From Adineta vaga (taxonomy: Eukaryota > Rotifera): a DNA stretch of 64,000 nucleotides. The notes beneath the pieces were generated by a model. The model saw only the letters and a program-made list of their open reading frames with translations, made no database searches and was not told where the DNA came from. Below, piece by piece: positions 1 to 11,777 of this stretch. Within the stretch, counting starts at the first letter, position 1; each line of letters opens with the position of its first letter. The translations under genes were made by a program, and so were the position numbers. Location of the stretch: positions 7,564,001 to 7,628,000 of the forward strand of contig CP075496.1 in assembly GCA_021613535.1 (NCBI GenBank). The letters are read 5' to 3'.

Positions 1-136
1 TATCTTTTACATATTGTTCTAATTTAACATTCAAATAATCATTCGATACTGGACAACCATTCCAATAAGGTATATGACCCGAAAGAATATAAGAGAGAGT
101 AATAGCGGATGGTCCATTACCTAGAAATAATTTCAT
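1..136 (-). CDS. OSGIN-like flavin monooxygenase-type protein, 5' end (partial)
   Basis: Read on the minus strand from an ATG at 136-134, the frame stays open to the window edge. It begins MKLFLGNGPSAITLSYILSG and continues with HIPYWNGCPVSNDYLN. The GNGPS.I.LSY.LSG stretch is the N-terminal dinucleotide-binding loop typical of OSGIN1/OSGIN2 (oxidative stress induced growth inhibitor), a family related to flavin-dependent monooxygenases. The following 'PYW.G.PV..D..L..KLEQYV' also fits that family. Only about 45 residues are present; the rest lies outside the window. The frame is open a little upstream of this ATG, so an earlier start or upstream exon is possible. Family placement comes from motif recognition; cellular role is not inferable from the fragment. 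Confidence 0.7.
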   Translation of the reverse strand, partial: MKLFLGNGPSAITLSYILSGHIPYWNGCPVSNDYLNVKLEQYVKD

Positions 137-1780
137 TAAATATTCAAATAACAATGTTTGTTGGAGAAAAAAACAACTATGTACATACCAATAATAACAA
201 CTTGTTTACGTTCGAAAAGATCTGGACAACATTGATCAGTAGTATGAGTGTTCATTGGATAACGGCGTTGTTTCTTTCTTGTTGCTGTTCTTATGTTATA
301 ATTTCTAGAAAATGTCTGTTTTTCTGCAAGAGCAAAGCAATAAATATCTTGATTCTGCTTTGTAAACGAGCGAAGAAAAAAAAGAGATAGACGAGAGAAT
401 GTGCCTCGTCATTCTTCGATTATATATTCTTATATTTCTCTTTTTCTCTCTCTTTTTCTTTCTCTCTCGTTACTTTGTTCCGGAATTTGAGAGAAAGGCA
501 TTTTTGTCTGTTCTCTTTCTAGACGAGACAGAACGAAAGAAAAAAAAATCTATAACAGAAGGTCGTAATCTCGTATTTTTCTTTAGCGGAAAGTACGAAA
601 AAAACAGCCGAGAAAATGAACGCAGAGTTCAGCTGTTTTGCCACCAAAATAGCGTCACCGAACGTTCTGACATAATCTCATTTGCGATAGAGTTTAAGAA
701 AAAAAAATTAATAATTATGCACATTCATCTTCCAGTTACTTCGATAAACAGGTATTCAAATCATTATGTATTAACATCATATATTTCTTTTTTTCTTCTC
801 GTTCTATTACTTCTATGATGACAGTGCAAATCGTTGACTAGCTGACTAACGGTCTCTTCACAGTCTATTTTTGTTATGAAAAAAGAAAAATGTAGATGAT
901 GATGTATAGATGTGAGAAAGAGAACAAGCAACAGGCGTGCACAATAACAATTCGAAACTAGTGAAACAATATGATATATTAACCTAGGCAATCGTATTGG
1001 AAGAAAAGAAAAGATTCTAAGAAAAACAATCTCTATCAATAAATCATCTTGCTTCATTGCTGATACTGTGTTGTCTTAGTCACACACTTGTTTTTCTTCT
1101 GATTATGACTATCTCTGACCCTTTCTGTTTCTATGTTGACTTTGTAGTAAACCTTATCTCTGTGGAAGAATGTTGTTTTCGAGGATAAAATTAGCAAAGA
1201 CAAAGTTCATTGCATATTGTAAACATATCTCCTATCAGCAAAAATCTATTCCATGTCATAAAAACAAGTAATATTTTTATACGCATTTCCATTAATGACG
1301 TTGCATATTTCTTGCAAACTACACATGTATATAATTGCTTTTGCTTTCTACGAATTAATCAATTCGCATTTGAATCGACATTAACTATGATAATAGAAAG
1401 AAAAAAAACGTACAATATCTCATTCTTATGGTAAAAACCTAATGATTGACACATTATTCTTTTCAAATGATTGGGTTGATGAAGGAGACGACATGAATAT
1501 TTCCCTCATCGTTTCCGATGCGTAACGATCAGTACGTTCGAATCTTTCGAGATATTATTTTAATAAATAAACTTACACACATATTCTCAATATACAGTTA
1601 GATATGATCAAATAGTCATATATACTATTTGACGAAAAAAAATGAAACATTCTTTACAATAGAGAAGTACAAGTATTTGTTGTGTAATCGAAGTGCACAA
1701 GAAATAAAAGGAGAAAACTTTTGAAATACTGTTGTCATTTCGATCACCGCAGCGATGGACATAGAAAACAAAGTTTTGAA
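137..1780. other. Intergenic region between OSGIN-like and TBCEL
   Basis: No convincing gene is visible. The open frames here are low-complexity K/F/L-rich translations of A/T-rich and CT-rich DNA (for example the CT-rich tract near 420-480) and show no recognisable motif. The stretch must hold the promoter of the minus-strand OSGIN-like gene and the 3' flank of TBCEL. Confidence 0.6.
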
Positions 1781-4155
1781 TTAGGTTTTTTTTATTTGAT
1801 TGCAAGCCATTGCTGCAGCAAAGAGTAAATCATCATCATCATTATCATTGAGTTGAGATGGTTTTTCCACGGATGGATAGAGTTGATCAAGTTGAATAAA
1901 TACTTGATGAAGATTTATATCTGTTTGATTGGATAGTTTTTGTAAAGAATCAAATGAAAATGGTAAAGATATTTTATCATCTTCAGATGATGTGGAAGAA
2001 AATGATGAATTTGGAGAATTATCAGTCGATTTCTTTCGTATACGACGGCTTGTATTAGCTAAATATTAACGAGGAAACTTTAAAAACTTTTATTTTATTT
2101 TATTTTATTTTTACCTATTTGATTTGATTTTTGGGGCTTTCGATAATCAGGTTTAATATCAATATGAAATTGATCTCCATCGTGAATATTATATCTAAAT
2201 AATCGAAATATTAAACAAGAAAATATAGATAAACCTATCACAATTTAGTTTGATTGATCAAGGTGAATGGGTATTTGGAATAACATTTCAAATCAATAAA
2301 TGAATCATTTTTTTCGATAAAAACCTAACCTTATTCAATTACAATGATAAAATTCAATCAAGGTCATTCATAACTATTTATTCTAATCGAGTCATTATCG
2401 AACTTATTTTTCGATAAATAAGAACAAAGATATCATATGAATCAACATACGTATGTAATAATCGTTGAGGATATTTGAGTTCTTCCGGTCCGCATACGCC
2501 CATATTGAAAGCAACATCATCAACATAAAAGATTCGTAGACGATTCCATGGTATATGGAAAATTTCTTGAAGATATTTTTTAAATTGTTGTACTGTTTGT
2601 CTAACATCAATTTCTTTATCATATGTTTTATGATTATATATCAGATGTACTTGAATTAAATAGGATGCTCGAATAGTAATATCAGCTAATGGTTTGAGAT
2701 TACCATGTTTTTCAATTAATTCAAAATATCTATAGAAGAAAAAATTGAGAAGAAAGGAAAAAGAAGATATTTTTCAATTACCTTTGTGGTTTATCATCTC
2801 GTTGAGAATAATAACGAATAAATCGTCGTTCACTTGTTTCTCTTTCAATTGCAGTTATATCACTTCCATTTAATTTTGTTAAACTTTTCATATAACCAAG
2901 TAAAAGAAAAAATCGTTCATCTTTTTGATACGACTATTGAAAAGTGAAAAATTTTGTTCATTGTTATAATTCAATGGAAAGAAAAATCTACCTTGAGCAA
3001 TGGTGCAGAATAAATTCTTAATGCCTGTAAACATGGAAGTTTTGTTAAGGCAATAATATCATTCCATTCTGTTATTTGAACTTGATCAACGCTAAGTATA
3101 TGTAAATTTGGTAAACAAACTTGTATATCATCATCTGAACGAAAACTTCGTAAAGGATTATCACTAGCGATTAATGTTTCAATTGATGGAAATAAACAAC
3201 CAAGACGACAAAGTGATTTCCAATCAGTTAAATTATTATTTGAAATATAAACACGTCTAAGATGATTATGTATAAAATTATAATTTGATAATATTGTTGT
3301 ATAATTATTTGAACAGATTTGTAATTCTTCTAAACTAAATAGATGAAAGAATATAATTAAATCTCGTGAATGTTGTAAGAAGATTGGACATCTATCTATT
3401 GCGTGTTGAATAAGCTTTTTTCAACTTTCTTTTCTATTAGTATTAAGACAAATGAGTAGAGATCGGTTTTCGATTTGGTTTCAATCTCTTTTGTCCTCAC
3501 TCAGCGATAATTGTTACTATTTTGAAGATTCTCAGTTTCTTTTTCGTACTAACTTTGGTGTTTTTTTTAGTAGTTCCACAATCATTTCTAGACTAATACG
3601 ACTTCCATTTAAACAGAGTGTATTAAGATTAGGCCATTGAATTTTATCAGGTAAAATATGCAGATGAGAAGGAAATGGATTAAAGCTTAAATTGATAGTT
3701 TTAACATGTGGTAATGAAGAAAGAAGAAGTGATATCTAAATAAATAAATGAAGAAAATGATTTATTCTTTATTAATCATATGAATAAATAAACAGACTTC
3801 ATGCCAATCAGAAAAAGCATTTGATGAGATATCGACAAGTTCAACATGTAAACATGATGTTTCCACAGCATGACGATCACCCACATGTGAAATACGTTCA
3901 TCAGTTAAAACAACAGTGGATGCATTGAGTACAAGACCTGATTCTAGAAAAGAAAACAAATATCAAATCATTAGTGAATGTATTATTCGTTTTTTGTTTC
4001 ATTGAAAATATCTTACCTGTTTTCTTCGGCGATAATCCAACGAAAAAGACAATATCACATCCATTTTTTAGATCATCAAATGTTGCATCAAAATCACAAT
4101 AACGCTCATAGAGAGCATCAGAAAACGAACGACCTATTAGTTCGGTAGCAGCCAT
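1781..4155 (-). CDS. TBCEL: Tubulin-folding cofactor E-like protein (TBCEL/LRRC35)
   Basis: This is a multi-exon minus-strand gene. The first exon (ATG at 4155) contains GRSFSDALYERY, matching the conserved GRSF..L.E.Y N-terminus of TBCEL. Later exons carry leucine-rich repeats, a DWHEV segment, 'INLSFNPFPS' and an ERRFIRYYSQRDD-type motif. A C-terminal ubiquitin-like tail reads YNIHDGDQFHIDIK. There is no CAP-Gly domain, which separates TBCEL from TBCE. The family acts on alpha-tubulin and promotes microtubule destabilisation in the cytoplasm. Oddly, after the usual end the frame continues through one more exon (about 1781-2059) for some 85 residues. These include a basic RRIRKK patch, a Ser-rich stretch and an acidic DDDDLLFAAAMACNQ end. 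An AG acceptor lies 6 nt before the ATG. Several introns of 50-70 bp were read by eye, so exact exon edges are approximate. Confidence 0.85.
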
Positions 4156-5301
4156 CTTAATCTATAATATATGACGGACTTTTATCTTATTGTGTTGATG
4201 TCTTCGTCCTTGTTAGTCCCCCCTTTCTTTTTCTCTTCACTTATACAACCTCGTCTATTATTCGCTTTCCAATAATAGAGCACGTAAAAACGGCAAGGTC
4301 ACCCTTTTTTCTTTTCTCATTCGCTCTTTTGAATACATTCATCATTAAATATGCTATGACATATACCATCGTCAGCTGACTTACACTACATGTGAAGAAC
4401 TGTAATCATAAAAATGATAGAAGATTTAGCACCAATACTACGATAGTAGTCGATCAATACTTACGATGGAGGAAAGAATGCTTGAGATAAGAAATGAACT
4501 CAGGTCACATATATTATTAGAACTCGAAAAAGAATTCCTGCAATTCACAAACTGAGATAGAGGCAGGAGAGAAAGAAAAATTGGTCAGTGACTCGATCAG
4601 ACTAGTCATCGCTTCTACATGCATTAGCCCTTCAACATAGACTTGCCACCCCCACCGGTTGTCCGTTCTTTTCTTTCTCTCATTCTTCTGTCACTCACTC
4701 ACTTACTCGTTCGCTCAACAAATGCATTGTGCAATCCCATTTTTTTCTTCTTTATCCTGAACATACATACATACATACATTCATGTACATACAATGTCTA
4801 CTACTTGCTTTTTAGCTACACATTTATCACAAATGGCAAATAACTAATCACACTATCAAATAATCATAGACATACAGAAAAAAAACAGAAAAAAAACTTA
4901 TTCTATTGAATGTATCATCATCATCATCATACAAAAGTGTGTCATTGACACGATTGTGTTAGACACGTCTATCTACAAATACAGACGACTTCAAGTATTT
5001 TATATGGCTATGTTTTACTCGCCAGAAAAAAAAATTTATTTTTAAATTACGAAACAATATGTATGCATATATATGTATGTAAACGAGAAAGAGAGAACGC
5101 AAAAAGCAATTGTAGTATACATAAATCGGAGAGATTTTTGACAATGAGAATCATGTAAGAAAGTTAAAGAGAAGAAAAATAAATAAGAGAGTCAAACTAT
5201 ACGCAAAAGGATTAAACCATTTTTTGATTAATTGACAAAAAAAAGGAAAAAGAGTGTATGAATGCTTGATCTGTTAGTTTATATTTTGATTTCCATCGTT
5301 T
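4156..5301. other. Intergenic region between TBCEL and the BRICHOS gene
   Basis: No gene is supported. The region is A/T-rich with poly-A and poly-T runs, a short (ACAT) tetranucleotide array and a CAT run near 4915-4930. It holds the TBCEL promoter and the 3' flank of the BRICHOS gene, both on the minus strand. Confidence 0.6.
4761..4780. repeat. (ACAT)5 microsatellite
   Basis: Five uninterrupted copies of ACAT are read directly in the sequence, within non-coding DNA. Confidence 0.9.
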
Positions 5302-6633
5302 TTAATGATCAATTTCAAACATAATTGCACGATTACCAACCGAATACATAAATGATAAATCATTTGGTGAACGACGACGACGATCTAATAGATAGATAAG
5401 GAAAGATTAAGTAAGAGAATTTATAATATCTAGAAAAACATACTTTTCATCTCTTCAGCAGTTTTAGGAACGAGACGATATGTTTTAATATCTTTTGAAC
5501 ATGTACTTGCAACAATTGGACCATAGACAGCAACTTCATTTTCAGTTAAAGCCGGTGTTTTAACTTTCATTGTTTTGCGTAAAACTTCATTATCAGGTAA
5601 AAATGATCCTGACTAAAATGTAAACAAAACTTTATTATTCAATAAATTCTATTCAATTGTATTACCATCATAGCTAAAAGTGTTTCAATAAGATTTGATG
5701 GATCTGGTACATGTTGTCGATCAAGTGGCATAATAAAACATCTATTAACACCAAAATCACGAACAGCAGTGATATTCTAATCGAGAAAAAGATTTTGTCA
5801 ACGAAAGACATAGAAAGAAAGAAGATATTTACGTGATCGAAATCTTGAATAATACGAATGGTACTTGTAAAGCCAATTTGAGGTACTTCAATAGTTTCGG
5901 TATTTTTTTTCAAATCTACATTAACCTACAATACAAATAACTTAAACCATTCTAAGATCAAATGCTTTCTTAATTACAGATTGGTAACTCGATTGTATGA
6001 TTCGTATGTTTAATCAGAAACACTCTTTTTTTTATTAAAATATCTGTCATCGACAAGGTTGGAGAGAAAACAAGTTGTGTCATGTTTGACGGTTGTACTT
6101 ACTTCCTGTTGGAATTCTTTTGGAACGCCTGGTGTTATTTGTGCAGGTAAAAGATGATTGTTGCCATCATCAAAAGCAGTTAAACCACCATGATCGATAA
6201 ACATTCGGTTGTCCGGATCTTTATCCATAGGTTTAACCCGAAAACGACATGTACGACGCCATGTCTAGAATATATCGCATGTACAAAATTAAAAAAACGA
6301 ATTTTCAAAGGACTAATTTTTATACATGATCGGTACGATTAACAAAATCGAATAAAAACCATGTTCCAATGATCAAACATCCCAACATAAATAAAGCTGA
6401 GAGACATCCAAATAAAACCGATGCTTGTTTTCGACGAACATCTTCTATTTGTTGTACTGGAATGTCATCCTGTTCACCTTTTAATGGCTAAGATAAAACG
6501 TGAAACTAGAAATGAAATCATTCTCCTATGAAATACTTACTAAAACCGTAACAAGAACATCGCCAGTATTTGTTTCAACTAAATGTTCTTTATCGTCAGG
6601 TTTATTTGCATTGTTTAATGAAACACCCACCAT
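5302..6633 (-). CDS. ITM2/BRI-like type II membrane protein with BRICHOS domain and furin-released tail
   Basis: Seven exons are read on the minus strand from ATG 6633 to TAA 5302-5304. In order the protein has a short cytoplasmic N-terminus, one transmembrane helix (FGCLSALFMLGCLIIGTW), a lumenal linker, a BRICHOS domain and a tail. The BRICHOS segment shows NRCFIMPLDRQ, then NLIETLLAMMSGSFLP, then VASTCSKDIKTYRL; the two cysteines are the invariant BRICHOS pair. The last exon gives KNRRRRSPNDLSFMY and ends MFEIDH. RRRR/S is a strong proprotein-convertase site that would release a C-terminal peptide of about 23 residues, the same layout as Bri23 of human ITM2B. The order and tail fit ITM2; a chondromodulin/tenomodulin relationship is the alternative. 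The tail has no cysteine, unlike vertebrate ITM2. Expected location is the secretory pathway or plasma membrane. Confidence 0.82.
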
Positions 6634-7873
6634 CGCTTTTATATTTTGAATAAAACAGAAGAAGAAGATTATCTAAAATACAGTTCGAGTAACTAGGAGT
6701 TGTTTTTTTTTTCTATTTTGTTTTAAACGCGCAATATATTTGACGTATTGTAAATGGAAGGGAAGATTCTGGTAGAAAATAAAACTTTTTTTTTTCTACA
6801 TCTCTTAAAAAAAGAACATAAGAAAAGGGTTATGGAAGTAAAAAAATAGAAATGGCAAAATTTGAGTAAAGAAAAAAAAATAGGCAAAGAGAAGGTCGGG
6901 GCTCCATTTTAACTAAAACAAAGCTATGGAAGGATGAAGAAAAATAATAACGATACCCTTGTTTTTTCCTGTTTTGATGATGAAAGTTCAGTCGAAAATA
7001 TTTAATTTATAACTATATCCAGATTTTGTCATACTTTGCAGTCCTTATGAAAAAAGAATTGCTTATTTGGTATAGTTTTCTGTATTATCTATGTTTTTTT
7101 TTCAAATAAAAAGTGAGTTTGATCTAACCTATATCCAGATAAATCCTTGTTATGTGATGAATGAAAGAGAAATTTACAATTGAAGAAGATTATTTACTGT
7201 CAGACTGGATGAGTGCACTAATAGTGTGAAATAGAATTTTTAACAGATTCTATAAAATATAAGATATGTATATTTGTTTAAAGGTACATAGAATAATTTG
7301 TTTTGTTTCTAGAGGGCAATTTCTCACATTACCAAAAATCAATTAGTTATTTGTAGTGATATAGAATGAAAAGAACTCGAAAAAAGGTTATTATCAAGAA
7401 AAAAAACTCATTATTTTGACTAGAATTACTGTCCTGCATCACTAACATCGTTTTTTTTTATCTAAGAAGAATGTTAATAATTAAAAAAAACGAGCCTTCT
7501 CGATTATTTTTTCATTCCTCTCTTTTGCGACATTAAATAAAAATCAGTTTGAGTAAATACGTCACTAAGAAAAAACAAAATACTCAACTAGTGACGATCG
7601 TCCTGTTCCATAGATTACCCATGCTCCAAAGTAAATCAAACAAATCCTACATATGAAAATAAAAAGGAAAATCGTTGATTTTATTTAAAAATTTAAGATT
7701 CTACAACTATTATGCACATTAAATATCGTCGTAGGAATAAGAGAGGTCTAGAATCAAGTATGATGGCTACTAGTAGAACCAATGTGAAGTAAGTATCGAT
7801 AAAAAATGAAACGGATAGCATTGCGTAGTAAAATTGTAATCCATTTGTAAAAGTTAACGCAGCAATATTCAAA
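6634..7873. other. Divergent intergenic region (BRICHOS gene - / ISOC gene +)
   Basis: About 1.2 kb of A/T-rich DNA with long A and T runs lies between two genes transcribed away from each other, so it should hold both promoters. I recognise no coding exon, RNA gene or repeat family in it. Confidence 0.6.
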
Positions 7874-8702
7874 ATGGCTCAACGTATAGCACGTCTATCA
7901 CATAAAACATCTTTGCTATTACTATGTGATATGCAAGAAAAATTTCGTTCAACAATCAAATATTTTCCTCAAATTATCGAAACTTCAAATAAGTTATTAC
8001 AAACATGTAAAGTACTTGATGTTCCATATATAGTCACTGAACAATATCCTAAAGGTAGTATTTGCTGTCGTTTATATAGATTGATTATAATTCATTTAGA
8101 ATAGGTCTTGGTCGAACAGTAAAAGAACTTGAAGTTGGAGATGAAAAACCATTTGAAAAAACATTGTTTTCTATGTGTACACCCGATGTTGCTTCATATA
8201 TGAAACAAAAAAATAAAGGTATAAATTATAAACTATTCAAATCGTATCTAACTACGATTTAGAATATCCGTTCACAGAAAAAGATAAATTTTAATATTTT
8301 GATTTCTTTAGAATTCGATACAGCTATCATATGTGGTATTGAAGCACACGCGTGTGTTCTTCAAACAGCCATCGATCTTTTATCTCAAAATAAACGTGTT
8401 TATATTGTTGCTGATGCTGTTTCATCTCGTTCATTAACAGATAGGTATATCACTTTTTTCTGATTTAATCTTACGTAATTACATCATCATTTTCTTCTTC
8501 TTCTTCTTTGCTATGTAGAATGTATGCTTTTGATCATATGCGTCAAGCCGGTGCTTTTATTACTACATTCGAGTCAATTGTTTTGCAATTAACACAAGAT
8601 GCTGGCCACCCAAAATTCAAACAAATTCAACAATTTATTAAAACATCAGCAGCCGATACTGGACTTCTAGCATTCAAAAATCTTCCAAATCCATCTTCAT
8701 AA
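7874..8702 (+). CDS. Isochorismatase domain-containing protein (ISOC1/2-like)
   Basis: Four exons (7874-8054, 8105-8218, 8312-8444, 8519-8702) join to a 203-residue protein, matching the size of animal ISOC2. The first exon has LLLCDMQEKFR, carrying the catalytic-type Asp of the cysteine hydrolase fold. Exon 1 ends with VPYIVTEQYPKG and exon 2 starts LGRTVKEL. Exon 3 has IICGIEAHACVLQTAIDLL, whose Cys sits at the nucleophile position, and VYIVADAVSSR. All introns are GT-AG, 50-93 bp. Animal ISOC proteins are found in mitochondria and cytosol and their substrate is uncertain, so no reaction is claimed. It is the first gene of a tight same-strand trio, only 84 bp upstream of TYW1. Confidence 0.9.
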
Positions 8703-8772
8703 AATATTTCTCTGTCCGATTTAGTTTTTTTATTTAGAAACACATAGATCTAATCTTTTGATTACATGATTC

Positions 8773-8786
8773 ATTGATTTTTTTAG
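8773..8786 (+). other. Splice acceptor directly abutting the TYW1 start codon
   Basis: A T-rich tract ends in TTTTTTTAG and the next base begins the TYW1 ATG. It lies within the 84 bp that separate TYW1 from the upstream ISOC stop codon, so a complete cis 5'UTR exon plus intron has little room. This fits spliced-leader trans-splicing, which is inference. Confidence 0.5.
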
Positions 8787-11648
8787 ATGACAGTTGATCT
8801 TTATATATTCGCAGCTGGAGCTGCTCTCACCGGTTTAATATTTCATGCTACAATCGGTATGAATAGCACGTTATATCTATGATAGAAATATTCTATTGAT
8901 TTTTGTTATTTTCTGAAGGCTCTCAATGGTCCATCTGGCATTTGTTCACTATTTCATTTTATATCGTGGTCTTTTTGATTTTTTCATCATTAAGTATTAT
9001 CAAACGTTTTGTAAGTTGTTTTATATTTTAAAGAAACTTCATTGTTATAAATATCTTTTTGGATTCTTCAGAAATCATCAACAAAATCCAAAACAACAAA
9101 AAAAAACATTACACAAGAAAAAAATGGAATAACGATTGCTTATGCTACTGTTAAAGGAAACAGTCGTGTAAGATTTATTAATTTGCAGAACGTTCTTTTT
9201 CGTGACATAGCTTTCTTTCTATTAACATCAGACATTTGCAGAATCAACTTATGAGAAATTATCCAAGGATTTAAATCGCCAAGTTATTCTTCAAGATTTA
9301 GCTGAGATTACTGATCCAGAAGAATTTCTTCAAACACAAGTATTTATCTTTGTATAAACGATATCATACATTGAAAACTTTCTTCTAGGCCAAAAATCAA
9401 AGAACATTATTCGTGTTTATTTCTACATATGAAGATGGAACACCACCACCAACAGCAAAATGGTTTTTCCTTCACTTACAAGAAGCAGCGACAGATTTTC
9501 GTGTATCGAAAAATGAATTAGAAAAATTAACTTATGCAGTTTTTGGATGCGGAAATTCACTTTACAATGAAAATTTTAACAAAGTTGCAAGAGAAATTGA
9601 TCGATGTTTAGCAGAAATAGGAGCAAAACGACTTTTATCTACCGAATTAGCCGATGAAAACACTGCGAAAAGTATTTATGGAGGTAACAATTGAATATCT
9701 TTTAGATAATATAATAGGATTCATTTGTATGATTAGGTCTCGAAGGACATTATTCAAAATGGTCATCTAAATTAAAAACTGCTTTTGAATCACCTAAAAC
9801 AGAACAATGTGATTGTTCTGATAATAAGTCAACTACATGTTGTCAATCAGTAACGAAAGATGATCATACAACAAAAGTTAGTAAAAATGTTAATCGAATC
9901 GTTCAAAGTATCGGCTCTTTGTCTTTTAGAAGAATGACAATAATGATAACGAACAACCAAGAATCGAAAGTGATGATGAAGATGAAGCTGGAGGATGTAA
10001 GAATGGTAATGAAGATATCATGGATTTAGAAGATATGGGAGATTATATCGAAAATTCATCTCCAACAGAAGTAAGATATGAACTGAAACAGAGTTCAAAT
10101 GAATTTTGTTTTTCTTTTATAGACACCTAAAGGACCACCTAAAGAGATGATAACTCCACTCATACGAAAATCATTAGAAAAACAAGGTTACAAATTAATT
10201 GGTAGTCATTCTGGTGTTAAATTATGTCGATGGACAAAGGTAAATAACAATTATTCTAATTTTATAAGAAATATTTAAACAAATTTTCTTATATTCATAG
10301 TCAATGTTACGAGGTCGTGGTGGATGCTATAAACATACATTCTATGGAATCGAAAGTCATCGTTGTATGGAAACAACACCAAGTCTTGCTTGTGCTAACA
10401 AATGTGTGTTCTGTTGGAGGTATATTCAATGGCATATTTACTTATAGAGTTCATCATAATTTTATTCAATATACTATAGACATCATTCAAATCCAGTTGG
10501 TACATCATGGCAATGGAAAACAGACGATGCTCAAACTGTCTGTCAAGGTGCCATAGATAATCACTGTAAAATGATCAATATCTTCAAAGGTGTACCCGGT
10601 GTATTACCTCAACGACTTGCCGAAGGTATTTGATAGATCTTTCTATTTTATTATCGTTTTCAGTAAATCACATCAACAAAGAGTCATATTGATTTATTCT
10701 AGGTATGCAAATTCGTCATTGTGCTTTATCACTTGTGGGTGAACCAATTATGTATCCACATATTAATGAATTGATTGATTTACTTCATTCTAAACATATC
10801 AGTAGTTTTCTTGTAACAAATGCACAATTTCCCAATGAAATTAAAACATTAAAACCAGTGACACAATTATATGTTAGTGTGGATGCAGCAACAAAAGAAT
10901 CGTTGAAAAAAATTGATCGTCCATTATTTCGTGATTTTTGGGAACGATTTTTAGCGTGTTTACAAGCATTAAAGGATAAAGTAAATATATACTAAAATCA
11001 ATAATTAGAAATAATTTATTGAATTTCTAGCATCAACGAACAGTGTATCGATTAACACTGGTCAAAGATTATAATACCGAAGAAATTGAACAGTATGCTA
11101 AATTAGTCGAACTTGGTGATCCAGATTTTATTGAAGTTAAAGTATGTTCAATTCATTCTTTTTTGCAATCGAAAATATAAATATATAATGGGAATATTTT
11201 AGGGTGTAACTTATTGTGGAGATTCAGGTGCAAGTAATTTAACTATGGCTAATGTTCCTTGGCATGAAGAAGTAGTTACATTTGTTCAAGCACTCTGTGA
11301 TCGTTTACCACAATATGACGTAGCATGTGAACATGAACATTCAAATTGTCTTTTACTTGCTAATACGAAAGTAAGATTTTGGTTGAAAAATCGATTTTTG
11401 TAGATATAAAAGATTGGTTTTAGTTTCGAGTTGATGGTAAATGGCATACATGGATTGATTATGAACGCTTTCATGAACTTGTTGCACGATATAAAGTAAC
11501 TGACGGTGCAGAATCATTTACTTCATTGGATTATATGGCTGTTACACCTGATTGGGCAGTTGTTGGTTCAAATGAACGTGGTTTTGATCCAAGTGATACA
11601 AGATGGCACCGAAAATCTACTGCTAAAAAAGATTTATCTGGTTGTTAA
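8787..11648 (+). CDS. TYW1: tRNA 4-demethylwyosine synthase TYW1 (flavodoxin + radical SAM)
   Basis: About 14 exons encode roughly 710 residues, close to the 732 of human TYW1. The enzyme makes the tricyclic core of wybutosine on tRNA-Phe from N1-methylguanosine and pyruvate. Order: an N-terminal membrane helix ([19 protein letters not shown]), a flavodoxin-like domain ([31 protein letters not shown]), an acidic linker, then the radical SAM half. That half reads [34 protein letters not shown] and [11 protein letters not shown] (the CxxxCxxC 4Fe-4S motif). It continues with [23 protein letters not shown] and [11 protein letters not shown], and ends [17 protein letters not shown] before TAA. 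The ATG follows an AG acceptor with no leader in between. It lies 84 bp after the ISOC gene and 129 bp before UBA5. Confidence 0.96.
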
Positions 11649-11760
11649 TTAACAATTACTTTTGTTTCATGTTTGTTATCGGTTTTTTTGTTTGTTTGTT
11701 TGTTTTTCGTACAATTAACAATCTCACTGTTCATGTGATTTTCAAAAGAAAAACGTTGTT

Positions 11761-11777
11761 TTCATTTCTTTTTCTAG
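11761..11777 (+). other. Splice acceptor directly abutting the UBA5 start codon
   Basis: TTCATTTCTTTTTCTAG ends one base before the ATG at 11778. It lies in the 129-bp gap after the TYW1 stop. This is a strong pyrimidine-tract acceptor, fitting trans-splicing or a very small 5'UTR intron. Confidence 0.5.

Noticed and set aside
399-818. 139-codon open frame on the plus strand
   Set aside because: Composition follows CT-rich and poly-A DNA (long F/L and K runs), with no motif, splice context or homology. Treated as chance.
764-1057. 97-codon minus-strand frame
   Set aside because: No conserved motif and no splice link to OSGIN or TBCEL. Intergenic low complexity is the simpler reading.
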